DNA from: Nitrospira sp.
GTDB lineage: Bacteria; Nitrospirota; Nitrospiria; Nitrospirales; Nitrospiraceae
Assembly: GCA_003135435.1 (NCBI GenBank)
Contig: PLBR01000088.1
Location: 1 to 54,638, forward strand
Direction of reading: 5' to 3'
DNA: 54,638 bases
The notes beneath the pieces were generated by a model, which saw nothing but the letters and a program-made list of their open reading frames with translations, did not search any database and had not been told where the DNA came from. Shown here one piece after another: positions 34,680 through 44,057 of this stretch. How positions within the stretch are numbered: the first letter of the stretch is position 1; every line of letters begins with the position of its first letter. Position numbers and translations under genes: made by a program.

Positions 34680-35831
34680 ATGAACCTATCTGTGACTCCG
34701 GGGCCGGCGAAGAATAAGCCGACCTTGCTCGTGATTGACGACGAGGCAGGACCTCGTGACGCCCTGAAAGTGATTCTCCGACCCTTTTTCAATATCCAAG
34801 TAGCAGAATCAGCCAGTGCGGCGATTGACGTGCTGAACTCCTGGCCAATTGACCTCATCACACTCGACCAGAAGCTTCCAGATCGCCAGGGCTTAGATCT
34901 CCTTCAGGACATCAAACTTCACCACGCCGACGTTGAGGTCATCATCATCACCGGGTACGGGAGCTTAAAGTCTGCCATGGAAGGGATACGCCATGGCGCC
35001 GCTGGCTACCTGCTCAAACCCTTCAACGTCACGGAATTGCTGTCCCTCGTCAACCAGACACTCGAAAAGAAACAACGGCTCGATTTTCTCAGAAGTTTTC
35101 TCAATACATCAACCGGCCTATGGGGTTCGGAAACAGAATGCGCGCAAGCATGGAAGGAATTACTCGCGGGATACCAGGCGATCGGAAAGTCTGCATCAGA
35201 TAATGTCTCCCACGCTGAAGAAATCCCGGGCCTTCTCCCTCTGCTCTCCGACCTGCTTGAAGCCAAGGATCGCCAGTTGCTCAACCACTGCAGCCGAGTT
35301 AGCTTCTACGCCACACTCTTGGCCAACCGTATCAACCTGACACTCGCCGAACAGAAATCGTTGGCGCTGGGGGCGTTCCTCCACGACATCGGAAAGATCG
35401 GGCCGGAGACCTATCAATTTGCCGACGATGAAATCGCTGCGACCGGGGAGTCTGTCAGTAATCGGCATCACCCGGAGCAGGGTGCGAAACTCGTGTTACC
35501 GCTGGGACTCCCGGCTGAGGTGGGACAGATTATCGCCTATCACCATGAACGGTGGGATGGCTCCGGCTATCCATTTGGACTTCAGAAAGAAGGAGTTCCT
35601 CAACTGGCCCGCATCGTCTGTTTAGCCCAAACATTCGACCATCTAACCGCGGAACTTCCTGGCCGGACGCCCCTCTCGATTGATGACGCCTGCCAACAGA
35701 TGCGTTCGTATGCCGGCACCCACTTCGAACCGAAGTTGACCGAACTCTTTGCGCGCGTGGTCCAGGAATGCAAGGGATCTCTCCCTGCCATGGCGATGGC
35801 GACTACCCCGACCGACCAATCCGACTCCTAA
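34680..35831 (+). CDS. Response regulator with HD-GYP c-di-GMP phosphodiesterase domain
   Basis: The 383-residue protein has a receiver (LLVIDDEAGPRDAL, acceptor LITLDQKLPDRQG, residues about 15-135) and an HD-GYP domain (about 195-365) with GAFLHDIGKIG, NRHHPEQGA and HHERWDGSGYPFGL. All metal-binding and GYP residues of the family are visible, so it should hydrolyse c-di-GMP under phosphorylation control. It is preceded by its own sigma-54-type promoter candidate and an AGAGGA Shine-Dalgarno. Its substrate is the presumed ligand of the two PilZ domains in the giant protein upstream, which argues for one pathway. Confidence 0.92.
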   Translation: MNLSVTPGPAKNKPTLLVIDDEAGPRDALKVILRPFFNIQVAESASAAIDVLNSWPIDLITLDQKLPDRQGLDLLQDIKLHHADVEVIIITGYGSLKSAMEGIRHGAAGYLLKPFNVTELLSLVNQTLEKKQRLDFLRSFLNTSTGLWGSETECAQAWKELLAGYQAIGKSASDNVSHAEEIPGLLPLLSDLLEAKDRQLLNHCSRVSFYATLLANRINLTLAEQKSLALGAFLHDIGKIGPETYQFADDEIAATGESVSNRHHPEQGAKLVLPLGLPAEVGQIIAYHHERWDGSGYPFGLQKEGVPQLARIVCLAQTFDHLTAELPGRTPLSIDDACQQMRSYAGTHFEPKLTELFARVVQECKGSLPAMAMATTPTDQSDS

Positions 35832-35840
35832 CCTGCGTAC

Positions 35841-37532
35841 TCACTCAGACCGCTTCCCCTTCGCCCCCGCAATGAGTTCCGCTGCTGTTTCGCGCACTTT
35901 TTTCGTAATGGTCAGACCGCTCAACATGCGGGCGATTTCCTCTTCTCGCCCCATTCCCTTGAGCGCTCTGACAGACGTGGATGTCCGTTGACTCTCCAGC
36001 CCCTTTTCCACAAGCAGATGATGCTCCGCTTGAGACGCGACCTGAGGAAGATGGGTGATACAAAACACTTGATGGAACGCCCCGAGCTTGCGCAGTCTAG
36101 TTCCCATGGCTGCAGCGACTGCTCCACCGACTCCCGTATCGATCTCGTCAAATACCAGGACCGGAACCTGGTCCATCTCGGCCAACACCGTCTTGAGCGC
36201 CAGCATGATACGCGAGAGTTCCCCGCCGGACGCCACGCGCCCCAAAGGTCTCGGCGGTTCACCCCGATTGCTTGAGAGAAGAAACTCCACTCGGTCACGC
36301 CCAGCCGGTCCGAGCCCCTCGGCCGACTCATCGCTCGAGACCGTTATCTGAAACACCGCCTGCTCCATTTTCACCGCTACCAGCTCCGCTCCCACAAGCG
36401 CCGTCATTCGCGTGGCCGCGTCAATTCGCTTCTTGGACAGCTGCTGTGCCAGGGTGCGAAGGCGGCGGTCCTCTTCGTCCAGCCGCGCGGTCAACTCAGC
36501 AATTCGCGCTTCACGATTGTCCAATAACAGAAGCTCCTCCTGCGCCAATCTGCCCGTCACAAGTACCGCCTCAACCGATCCTCCATACTTTTTCTTCAAC
36601 CGTTGGATCAGATCGAGTCGGTCCTCCACGACAGCCTGTCGGTCAGGATCAGCCTCTAACTGTTGCGCATAGTCGCGCAACCGCCCGGCAAGTTCTTTCA
36701 GTTGGATCGCCGACTCCGAAGCAGCCTGTTCACAATCACCCATCGCCGGATCGGTCTGGGCCAACTCTGCAAGGATCCGTCCGATCCGTCCAAGCCTGGT
36801 GAGGACAGCCTGCTCATCCTCCTGCAACTCGACATGAGCCTCCTGGGCCAGTTCCCTGAGCCGATGCGCATGGACCAATCGCTGCCGCTCGCTACGAAGC
36901 CGCGCTTCTTCATCAGGCAGCAGGCAAGCTTGTTCGATCTCCTGGGCCTGGAATCGCAACATATCCTCACGTCTTGCACGATCGACGACGTCACTCTGCA
37001 AGACATCCAACTGCGTACGGAGTTCCTTCCATCCCCGGTAGGCCTGCTCGTAGCTCCCGCGTAGCTCGTAGAGGCGTCCGAACGCATCGAGCGCATCCAA
37101 TTGTTTGGCGGTAGCCAACAGCGATTGCTGTTCATGCTGGCCATGGATATCGACGAGGGTACCACCCAGTTCTTCGAGCACACGCAGGGGGCACAGGCTA
37201 CCGTTGACGTACACCCGGTGGCGACCCGATCGGGAGAGCACACGCCGAAGAATCAGCTCAGACTCGTGCTGACCGATGATGTCTTGTGACCGCAGACGTT
37301 GAAGGAGTGGATGGGTATCTGGGAGATGGAAGGCTGCTTCGAGCTGGGTCTCGTCTTCTCCTGAACGAATCTGATCGGTCGAGGCCCGTCCGCCGACCAA
37401 CAAGGCGATGGCATCAATGAGAAGTGATTTACCGGCCCCGGTCTCCCCGGTCAGGACCGTAAACCCAGACTGGAATTGGAGACTGAGCTGCTCGATGAGC
37501 GCGAAATTGACAATGCGCAACTCGGAGAGCAT
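35841..37532 (-). CDS. recN: DNA repair protein RecN
   Basis: The 563-residue SMC-like ATPase begins MLSELRIVNFALIEQLSLQF with Walker A TGETGAGKSLLIDAI. A coiled-coil middle region follows (about residues 150-370) and then the C-terminal signature VASGGELSRIMLALK, Walker B VPVLVFDEIDTGVGG and CITHLPQVASQA. RecN organises double-strand break ends during recombinational repair. It starts 21 bp after trxA and ends the probable accD-folC-lptD-trxA-recN run. It converges with the HD-GYP gene. Confidence 0.96.
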   Translation of the reverse strand: MLSELRIVNFALIEQLSLQFQSGFTVLTGETGAGKSLLIDAIALLVGGRASTDQIRSGEDETQLEAAFHLPDTHPLLQRLRSQDIIGQHESELILRRVLSRSGRHRVYVNGSLCPLRVLEELGGTLVDIHGQHEQQSLLATAKQLDALDAFGRLYELRGSYEQAYRGWKELRTQLDVLQSDVVDRARREDMLRFQAQEIEQACLLPDEEARLRSERQRLVHAHRLRELAQEAHVELQEDEQAVLTRLGRIGRILAELAQTDPAMGDCEQAASESAIQLKELAGRLRDYAQQLEADPDRQAVVEDRLDLIQRLKKKYGGSVEAVLVTGRLAQEELLLLDNREARIAELTARLDEEDRRLRTLAQQLSKKRIDAATRMTALVGAELVAVKMEQAVFQITVSSDESAEGLGPAGRDRVEFLLSSNRGEPPRPLGRVASGGELSRIMLALKTVLAEMDQVPVLVFDEIDTGVGGAVAAAMGTRLRKLGAFHQVFCITHLPQVASQAEHHLLVEKGLESQRTSTSVRALKGMGREEEIARMLSGLTITKKVRETAAELIAGAKGKRSE

Positions 37533-37553
37533 TGCGGCGGGTGGCTACATTCC

Positions 37554-37901
37554 TTAGGCTGAGCCGGCTGGTTGCGCCAGCAGCGAATCGATCATTTCCT
37601 TGAACTGCCGCTTCGGTCGCGCTCCAACCAGTTTCTCCACGACCTGGCCGTTTTTGAAAAACAGAATCGTCGGGATACTCATGACCTGATAGCGGCCTGC
37701 GACTTCGGGATTTTCATCGGTATTGAGCTTCCGGACCTTCACCTTCCCTGCATACTCTTTGGCCAGTTCCTCAACGATCGGAGCAACCATTTGGCAAGGA
37801 CCGCACCAGACGGCCCAGAAGTCCACCATCACAAGTTCAGAGGCCTTCATGACGTCTGCATCCCACGTTGCATCTTCGACCTTCAGTGCATCACTTGCCA
37901 C
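37554..37901 (-). CDS. trxA: Thioredoxin
   Basis: The 115-residue protein has the thioredoxin fold and active site FWAVWCGPCQMVAPIVEELA, cis-proline MSIPTILFFKNGQ and the C-terminal helix. It reduces disulfides of cytoplasmic proteins. The ORF track extends it to 38270, but the true start is a GTG at 37899-37901 with AAGGAGG upstream. The 211 bp between this start and the lptD stop hold no gene and may contain a promoter. Confidence 0.93.
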   Translation of the reverse strand: MASDALKVEDATWDADVMKASELVMVDFWAVWCGPCQMVAPIVEELAKEYAGKVKVRKLNTDENPEVAGRYQVMSIPTILFFKNGQVVEKLVGARPKRQFKEMIDSLLAQPAGSA

Positions 37902-38112
37902 GTCGCATTCCTCCTTCGCTGAGTACACGATAATATCTGAAATCGCTATGGCATCGTATACCAGCCCTCTTCGAGGAGTCAAATCCTCCGGACCGGCACA
38001 TGACATGACCAGTGCAGCTCGGCGGAGGAGAACTCCGCAGCTCACCAGAGGGATACGGCAAGGAGAGCGGGCCCCAGACTGAGCATCACACGAGCCGTTC
38101 TTCCAGACAATC

Positions 38113-40578
38113 TCACCGTCCACTCCCATCCATCCCAGGCTGGGGTATGGCCGATTGTGGCATCCCATACGGTCCTCCCGGCGCAGCCCAGGGCAGACCC
38201 TTCTCCCCGATAAGCAACGGACTGAGAATATTTTTGATGACGGCCGTTCCGAAGTTTTCAGTCCATCCAACCCCGGTTAGATTGAGCATGAAGTTATACT
38301 GCTGACGATCGGGGAACTCCAAAATGTAGAGTCCCATCGACCAACACTTACAGGGATTCTGATAGAGGGCAACGACATCATACTCCGGGCTCCTGCCGTT
38401 CTTCACATCGTAGTAGGCCTTTGCCCCAATCGTCCACCCCCACGGCGTACGAAACGCCCCTCCCGCTGTGACAAATTGAATCTCAGGGGTTGGGGCGTAG
38501 ACCTGACTAAACGAAATCGGATTCCACACGTCTCCGCGTTGTACGCGATTACCATCATGTGTGAAACGCTGCCCCACTTGGAGGTACCAGTAGTTGGACT
38601 GCTGGACCCGGAAGTCGGTGTTGAATTGACTCACCGACGACCGGTAGGGATCGAAAAACGCATCGATGGTCAGATACTGGTTAATGGCAGGCTGCTGACC
38701 GGGGGCAGCCACGCCACCCCGGCCAAACGCGGCATCCGCTAACTGAGCCGGCGTGAACTGAGGGGTCGTATTGCCGATCACGGCCCGCATCCAGAGATCG
38801 GAAAGTTTCTTCCCCTCAACCGCCGTGGTTGCCGGCTGTAACGGCTGTGTCACGGTTCCGAGCGGAGGAATCACTCCAGGCGTGAAATCCCGAGCTCTCG
38901 TTTGCACGGCACCCACGTGATAACTCTGGGCCATCGTGAAATCCAGCCAATTGAAACTGCTGCTGCCCGCTTGCTCTAACAGCCGGCTGCGGAGCGCATA
39001 GGTCAGCAAGTTTTTCTTCGGCAGATCGTCTACCTGATCGATCTGAGTCAATTGTGACTGGTCAGTCGGCGGGACATATTCATACATGACGCCGGGCTCG
39101 AAGGTATGCAGAAAGGTATTGCCCTCGCTCGTTCCGAAGCGGCGGCTCAGCTTCGACCTCGCATCAAGTCCCGCCCAAAAGGTCTCACGATGCTGGCTTT
39201 CAGGATTTTGTACCCCCCGCGTGTAGTAGACCTCGCGCACTTTCAATTGGGGGGTCAGGCCCACGATGTGGCCGAAATCCAGGACATCGGTCGACAGTCC
39301 CGGCAGAACATCGATTCGATTCTGGGTAAATCCCTGTTCGCGATAAAAATTCACGAAATTCATATCCGTACCTAGCAGCATCGGCGAATTGAACAATGAA
39401 AGATTCGGCAGACTGTAGCCGATTTCCGGCAGGCGCTGAAACGTATCCACTCCTCCCGATTGCAACGGCTGCAGATATTGACCGAGCAGGTACGTGTTTC
39501 CATAAGCTAGACGTTGCGTCGCCAAGAGATTCGATTCGCCGCTGGGAAGGGCCCGCTGGGCTCCCGAGTTGCTCAATTGCTGGAGATAGCTCGCGTCCGA
39601 TACAAGAAGCACTTTCGCTCTCAGCAACAAGTCCGGCGTGAACTGTTGGGTGTGGGTCCCACTGAGTAAGCCACGAGTACGATTCGCATCTTGTCCCGTC
39701 TGGCTCATGCCGGACACATTCGGCAACTCTGTCTGCTGCAAGGCACTGACGAGCCACTGCCCACTCGATTTCTGGTCCAACACATACCGATACTCAAAAT
39801 CGCTGCCATACCCGAGATTCGCGTAGTATTGCGGGGAGATCGTCAGATCCTGACTAGGATTGATGGCCCAAAAGAAGCTTTCTTGGAGGTGCATGCCGAA
39901 TCGATTGTCGTACCCGACATTGGGAATGAGGAACCCACTGCGGCGCGTAGAGAGCGGATACGTCAGCGTGGGAATAGGAATCACCCGGACATCGTTCACG
40001 CAGAGCCATCCACCCGTAAACGCCACGTTGTCGCCGGCATTCAGGTCGAGATCCTTGAACTGGAACCGCCAGGCCGGCGTCTCACCTGCCTGCGCATCGC
40101 AGTTCGTAAAGCGGCCCTCTTTCACCCGATAATGGTCCTCTGAAAACCGCTGCAGAAGGCGCCCCTCCACCGAGGTATTCGTGGATTTGAAATTCACCCG
40201 TCCGTGCGTGGCCACCCCAGCTTCAGTATTCACGTTGAGTTCCAACCGTTCGGTCACAAGATCGGCTTTGGGATCGGTGAGTCGGACGTGGCCCGTGGCA
40301 ATCAATACGCCAGGCATTGCCTGGAGAGTCATGTGATCGGCCGTCAGACGCAGGGTGCCCTGGTTGACCACCACCGAGCCATCGGCTTCGTAGACTTCTT
40401 GTTCTTGTAGATAATCGATTCGTTCTGCGGTGATGTCGAGCGGGAGCCCACCGGGGGATGTTGTCGTCGCTACGGAACCTCCCCCATTCCCTGCAGCAAC
40501 CCCCGCGTGTGGAAGCAGTAATCCCAGCAGCAACCAACCAACCAGACACATCCACAGCCGCGTTGCGATGCCTGCCAT
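38113..40578 (-). CDS. lptD: LPS-assembly protein LptD (OstA/Imp)
   Basis: After a signal peptide (MCLVGWLLLGLLLPHAGVAA) comes an OstA/LptA-like jelly roll (ITAERIDYLQEQEVYEADGS, TADHMTLQAMPGVLIATG) and then a large outer-membrane barrel domain (IPNVGYDNRFGMHLQESFFW, SPQYYANLGYGSDFEYRY). About 820 residues is normal. It inserts lipopolysaccharide into the outer membrane, showing the host is a true Gram-negative. The ATG at 40578 is chosen because it gives the best signal peptide and lies 1 nt after the folC stop; the track starts at 40611. Confidence 0.92.
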   Translation of the reverse strand: MAGIATRLWMCLVGWLLLGLLLPHAGVAAGNGGGSVATTTSPGGLPLDITAERIDYLQEQEVYEADGSVVVNQGTLRLTADHMTLQAMPGVLIATGHVRLTDPKADLVTERLELNVNTEAGVATHGRVNFKSTNTSVEGRLLQRFSEDHYRVKEGRFTNCDAQAGETPAWRFQFKDLDLNAGDNVAFTGGWLCVNDVRVIPIPTLTYPLSTRRSGFLIPNVGYDNRFGMHLQESFFWAINPSQDLTISPQYYANLGYGSDFEYRYVLDQKSSGQWLVSALQQTELPNVSGMSQTGQDANRTRGLLSGTHTQQFTPDLLLRAKVLLVSDASYLQQLSNSGAQRALPSGESNLLATQRLAYGNTYLLGQYLQPLQSGGVDTFQRLPEIGYSLPNLSLFNSPMLLGTDMNFVNFYREQGFTQNRIDVLPGLSTDVLDFGHIVGLTPQLKVREVYYTRGVQNPESQHRETFWAGLDARSKLSRRFGTSEGNTFLHTFEPGVMYEYVPPTDQSQLTQIDQVDDLPKKNLLTYALRSRLLEQAGSSSFNWLDFTMAQSYHVGAVQTRARDFTPGVIPPLGTVTQPLQPATTAVEGKKLSDLWMRAVIGNTTPQFTPAQLADAAFGRGGVAAPGQQPAINQYLTIDAFFDPYRSSVSQFNTDFRVQQSNYWYLQVGQRFTHDGNRVQRGDVWNPISFSQVYAPTPEIQFVTAGGAFRTPWGWTIGAKAYYDVKNGRSPEYDVVALYQNPCKCWSMGLYILEFPDRQQYNFMLNLTGVGWTENFGTAVIKNILSPLLIGEKGLPWAAPGGPYGMPQSAIPQPGMDGSGR

Positions 40579-40579
40579 G

Positions 40580-41875
40580 TCAGCCCCGAAGCGGCGAAAG
40601 CCCACAGCCACGGAACCATGCCGTGCACTCGCCCACGAGCATGAGCGAGCCCGTCACACACACCAGACCGTCCGGCATCGCCAGCTGTCTGGCCAACGCC
40701 ATCGCATCACTGAGCAACGGCACGACATGTGGATGAGGCAGCAGACCTTCGAGCGAGGCTCGGAGTTCCTGCGCGGTGGCAGAGCGTGGGAGATTCGCCT
40801 GCGTCAACACCACCCCATCGACCAGACCCCTGAACGGTTCAACAAAGCTTCGATGGTCCTTGTCGCGCATCATTCCAAGGACAAGGACCACAGGGCGGGA
40901 CGGATGAGATCGGTCAGAGCGCGTGAGATAGTCGGCCAAGACCGTGGCGGCAGCAGGATTATGCGCGCCATCCAGCAGGATCGTCGGACGGCGATCGACC
41001 ACTTCCAATCGTCCGGCCCAGTTGACTGCACACAGCCCCTCCCGCACCGCCTCGCCCGTGACAGCAATCCCGTGAGGGGCGGCCGCCCCTACCAGCGCCA
41101 GCGCACAAGCGGCGTTATCCAGTTGGTGGCGACCCTCCAGGGCACAGGTCAGCCCGTCATAGTGCATACCCAGACCACGATAAGAAAATTGCTGGGGCGT
41201 CTCTCCCTCTGTGCGAAAATCCTCATGCAGACGAAACACCGGGGCCTGCCGCTTCTGTGCCACCTGTTCGATCGTCCGCCACGCGTCATCGTTGAGTCGC
41301 CCCAGCACCACCGGCACCCCCGGCTTGATAATGCCGGCCTTCTCAAACGCGATCGCGGCACGGGTGGTCCCCAAATACTCCTGATGATCGAAGGAAATAG
41401 TCGTGATCGCACAGGCCATGGGTGTCACCACGTTGGTGGCATCGAATCTCCCGCCCAATCCAACCTCCAACAGGGCCACGTCCACCCCTGAGTCGGCAAA
41501 GTGCTGAAACGCCATCGCCGTCGTATATTCGAAGAAGGTAGGTGACAGATCCGGTTGACAGAGGGTCTGAAGTTGTTCGGTCAATTGTGCTACCTGCGAT
41601 TCAGCAATCATCTCGCCGTTCACGCGGATCCGCTCTCGGAACTCCACGAGATGAGGCGAGGTATAGAGTCCCACTCGATACCCTGCCGCCTGCAACACGG
41701 CGGCGGCTATGGCCGCGGTGGATCCTTTTCCATTCGTGCCGGCGATGTGCAACGTACGGTACCGGATCTGCGGCATGCCGAGTCGCACCATCAACGCCGT
41801 CATCGTCTCAAGACCCAGTTTGATGCCATGCTTTTGCAGGCGATACAAATAAGCCACGGCAGAGGAATAGGTCAT
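40580..41875 (-). CDS. folC: Dihydrofolate synthase / folylpolyglutamate synthase
   Basis: The 431-residue Mur-ligase-type enzyme has the P-loop IAGTNGKGSTAAI, YTSPHLVEFRERI, the ATPase segment FFEYTTAMAFQHFADSGVD, VGLGGRFDATN and the C-terminal domain motif ILLDGAHNPAA. It adds glutamate to dihydropteroate or folates. It starts 55 bp after the accD stop and is followed immediately by lptD, consistent with one operon. Confidence 0.95.
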   Translation of the reverse strand: MTYSSAVAYLYRLQKHGIKLGLETMTALMVRLGMPQIRYRTLHIAGTNGKGSTAAIAAAVLQAAGYRVGLYTSPHLVEFRERIRVNGEMIAESQVAQLTEQLQTLCQPDLSPTFFEYTTAMAFQHFADSGVDVALLEVGLGGRFDATNVVTPMACAITTISFDHQEYLGTTRAAIAFEKAGIIKPGVPVVLGRLNDDAWRTIEQVAQKRQAPVFRLHEDFRTEGETPQQFSYRGLGMHYDGLTCALEGRHQLDNAACALALVGAAAPHGIAVTGEAVREGLCAVNWAGRLEVVDRRPTILLDGAHNPAAATVLADYLTRSDRSHPSRPVVLVLGMMRDKDHRSFVEPFRGLVDGVVLTQANLPRSATAQELRASLEGLLPHPHVVPLLSDAMALARQLAMPDGLVCVTGSLMLVGECTAWFRGCGLSPLRG

Positions 41876-41930
41876 GGTGTAGCCAGGCGGGACGGGAGGT
41901 TAGCCAGGATTCTTCATGCAGAGTCCGGAA

Positions 41931-42767
41931 TTAAAAATGCGCGACGAGGGTGCTTAAGGTTTCTTTCAGCTGTTTGCGCTCCACGATCATATCGATCATG
42001 CCATGCTCCAAGAGAAATTCCGCACGCTGAAACTGATCCGGCAGCTGCTGCTTAATCGTCTGCTCGATCACGCGTGGACCGGCAAATCCGATCAGCGCTT
42101 TCGGTTCGGCCAGAATCACATCGCCCAACATGGCGACGCTGGCGGTGACACCCCCGAATGTAGGATCGGCTAACAGACAAATAAACGGGAGTTTGGCCTC
42201 GCCCAACTTGGCGACAGCGGCAGAGGTCTTGGCCATCTGCATCAGGGAGAGAATCCCCTCTTGCATCCTGGCTCCTCCGGAGGTCGTGACCAAAATGACC
42301 GGCAACCTGCCCTCCAATGCGCGATCGATCGCCCGGCAGATCTTTTCCCCGACGACCGACCCCATGCTGCCACCCATAAAACTGAAGTCAAACACGCAGA
42401 GCACCACACGACGGCCATTGAGCATTCCTTCGCCAATCACCATGGCATCTTTTCGGCCGGTCTTCTCCTGGTGCGCCTTCACCCGATCCCTGTACGATTT
42501 CGTGTCCTGAAAGTTCAGCGGGTCCTGGGGACCGAGCTCCGCATCCCACTCTTTGAACGTCCCGAAGTCGACCAAGAGCGCAATACGCTCCATGACGGAA
42601 ATCGGGAAATGGTAGTCGCACTTCGGACAGACCTTATTATTACGCTCGACCTCTTTGCGATAGACAATTTCTCGGCAGTGATTGCACTTGAGCCACATCC
42701 CTTCCGAAATTTTCGATCGTTTCGGGGCTTCAGGCTCGGTTGTTTTCTGTTTTTTAAACCAGGCCAT
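41931..42767 (-). CDS. accD: Acetyl-CoA carboxylase carboxyltransferase subunit beta
   Basis: The 278-residue protein has the N-terminal zinc ribbon [10 protein letters not shown] / [11 protein letters not shown] and the carboxyltransferase core [38 protein letters not shown] and [22 protein letters not shown]. It pairs with AccA to transfer CO2 from biotin to acetyl-CoA, the first step of fatty-acid synthesis. It starts at the ATG at 42767 with an AGGAGG just upstream. It heads the folC-lptD-trxA-recN run; repeat A9 lies in its upstream region. Confidence 0.96.
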   Translation of the reverse strand: MAWFKKQKTTEPEAPKRSKISEGMWLKCNHCREIVYRKEVERNNKVCPKCDYHFPISVMERIALLVDFGTFKEWDAELGPQDPLNFQDTKSYRDRVKAHQEKTGRKDAMVIGEGMLNGRRVVLCVFDFSFMGGSMGSVVGEKICRAIDRALEGRLPVILVTTSGGARMQEGILSLMQMAKTSAAVAKLGEAKLPFICLLADPTFGGVTASVAMLGDVILAEPKALIGFAGPRVIEQTIKQQLPDQFQRAEFLLEHGMIDMIVERKQLKETLSTLVAHF

Positions 42768-42809
42768 TCTGGGCTCCTCCTAGTCCGACACAGGACCACC
42801 GCGCTTCAC

Positions 42810-43013
42810 TATCAGGATGCTGAAAAAGTCCGCCAGCGGCGTTCTCGCATCGTTCAGACCCTCAACGTACCCCAGAGGGTACGCCTCGGGCCTTCACTCG
42901 CTGCGGCCTTGCCGGACGGCCTTTTTGAGCATCCTGTGGGGTGTTCCCTCTGTGCCACACGTACGGACCCTCGAAGTTCTCGCGCGCAAACATAGTACCT
43001 GCGCAGCCTGCTA
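42810..43013. repeat. Family A repeat, copy A9 (204 bp)
   Basis: A full composite in the reverse orientation to A4, and very similar to it. It starts ATCAGGATGCTGAAAAAGTC, has the CGTACCCCAGAGGGTACG central hairpin, CTTTTTGAGCATCCTG, then M1, ending CGCAGCCTGCTA. It lies between the NicO-type gene and accD. Confidence 0.9.
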
Positions 43014-43093
43014 GAGTTTGAGGATGGAAGAATACCATAGCCGCCCGTATGACGCACGTAGATTTCCCATCGATGAACGTGACGGCGCGGATG

Positions 43094-43801
43094 TCAGAAA
43101 AGTTGGCCGCCAAAGGCAATCTGGAACATCATCGTAAGTCCGACGGCAACGCTTCCAAGACTCGCCAGCCCTTGGACCGTGAGAAAGATGGGACGCCCGA
43201 GGTTCAGCGACCACAGCACCGGAAGGCTCACGACTATCCCGACCAACATCATCCCCAGGATCGAGCCAACCCCGAACACCGCGATATACGTGAGCCCCTC
43301 CGACACCGATCGCGCAGACGACAGCACGATCAACAACAGCGCCGCCGACCCGGCCAGACCATGGGCCATCCCGATACAGAACGGTCTAACGGAATCACGC
43401 CACCAATGTACATGCCCGTGATCCTCGACCAGCGCATGACTATGCAGGTGCACGTGCCGCTCACCGTCATGGTCGTGCGTATGCACATGCCAGCGTTCTC
43501 GGACCAATCGCACCCCGAGCATTCCGCCGAGGAACACGAGCATGGCGCCAACGCCGAACTCGGCCGCCAATGCAATCGGTTCAGGGATCGGCACGCGAAG
43601 CACCAACACCACCGCCCCGACCAGCAACAAGACCACCGTATGTCCGAGCCCCCAGCTGAATCCAATCATGCCGGACGCGCGCAGCGAGGGTCGCTGCGAC
43701 AGCACCGTGGATACGGCAGCTAAATGATCCGTGTCCAAGGCGTGGCGAAGCCCCAGCACAAATCCAAGTCCCAAAATGGTCAGAAATTCAGTGTCCAGCA
43801 T
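43094..43801 (-). CDS. NicO/UreH-type nickel-cobalt (or other metal) transporter
   Basis: The 235-residue membrane protein has six or so helices and the transporter signature RHALDTDHLAAVS (HX4DH) in helix I-II, GFSWGLGHTVVLLLVG, and a His-rich cytoplasmic or periplasmic loop HVHTHDHDGERHVHLHSH. These features define the NicO/RcnA/UreH group, which move Ni2+ or Co2+ in or out. Direction and metal are not resolved. It follows the molybdopterin genes on the same strand but repeat A10 separates them, and the co-location may be incidental. Confidence 0.82.
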   Translation of the reverse strand: MLDTEFLTILGLGFVLGLRHALDTDHLAAVSTVLSQRPSLRASGMIGFSWGLGHTVVLLLVGAVVLVLRVPIPEPIALAAEFGVGAMLVFLGGMLGVRLVRERWHVHTHDHDGERHVHLHSHALVEDHGHVHWWRDSVRPFCIGMAHGLAGSAALLLIVLSSARSVSEGLTYIAVFGVGSILGMMLVGIVVSLPVLWSLNLGRPIFLTVQGLASLGSVAVGLTMMFQIAFGGQLF

Positions 43802-43823
43802 ACGCCATCAACAGGAATTGGCC

Positions 43824-44027
43824 TGGCAGAATGCTGAAAAATCTCGCCAGCGGCGTTCTCGCATCGCTCAGAGGCTCACCATACCGAAGCGTACGCCTCG
43901 CCTCTTCACTCGCTGCGGCCTTGCTGGACGACATTTTTGAGCATCCTGCGGATTATTCAGGCGCTATCGCCATTCGTAAAATCACAGCGGCACATTGAGT
44001 AAAGCCGAGTTTTCCCGCAACCTGCTA
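43824..44027. repeat. Family A repeat, copy A10 (204 bp)
   Basis: It starts TGGCAGAATGCTGAAAAATC, has a diverged central hairpin (CCATACCGAAGCGTACG), ATTTTTGAGCATCCTGC, and an M1 module whose outer end, reverse-complemented, is TAGCAGGTTGCGGGAAAAC. It lies between the moaA stop and the NicO-type start. Confidence 0.82.
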
Positions 44028-44057
44028 GGACACAGGAATCGGCCGGCAGGTAGGACG

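Noticed and set aside
40430-41491. 353-aa forward ORF opposite folC and lptD
   Set aside because: It is the antisense shadow of two clear genes and has a low-complexity His/Arg-rich composition typical of such shadows.
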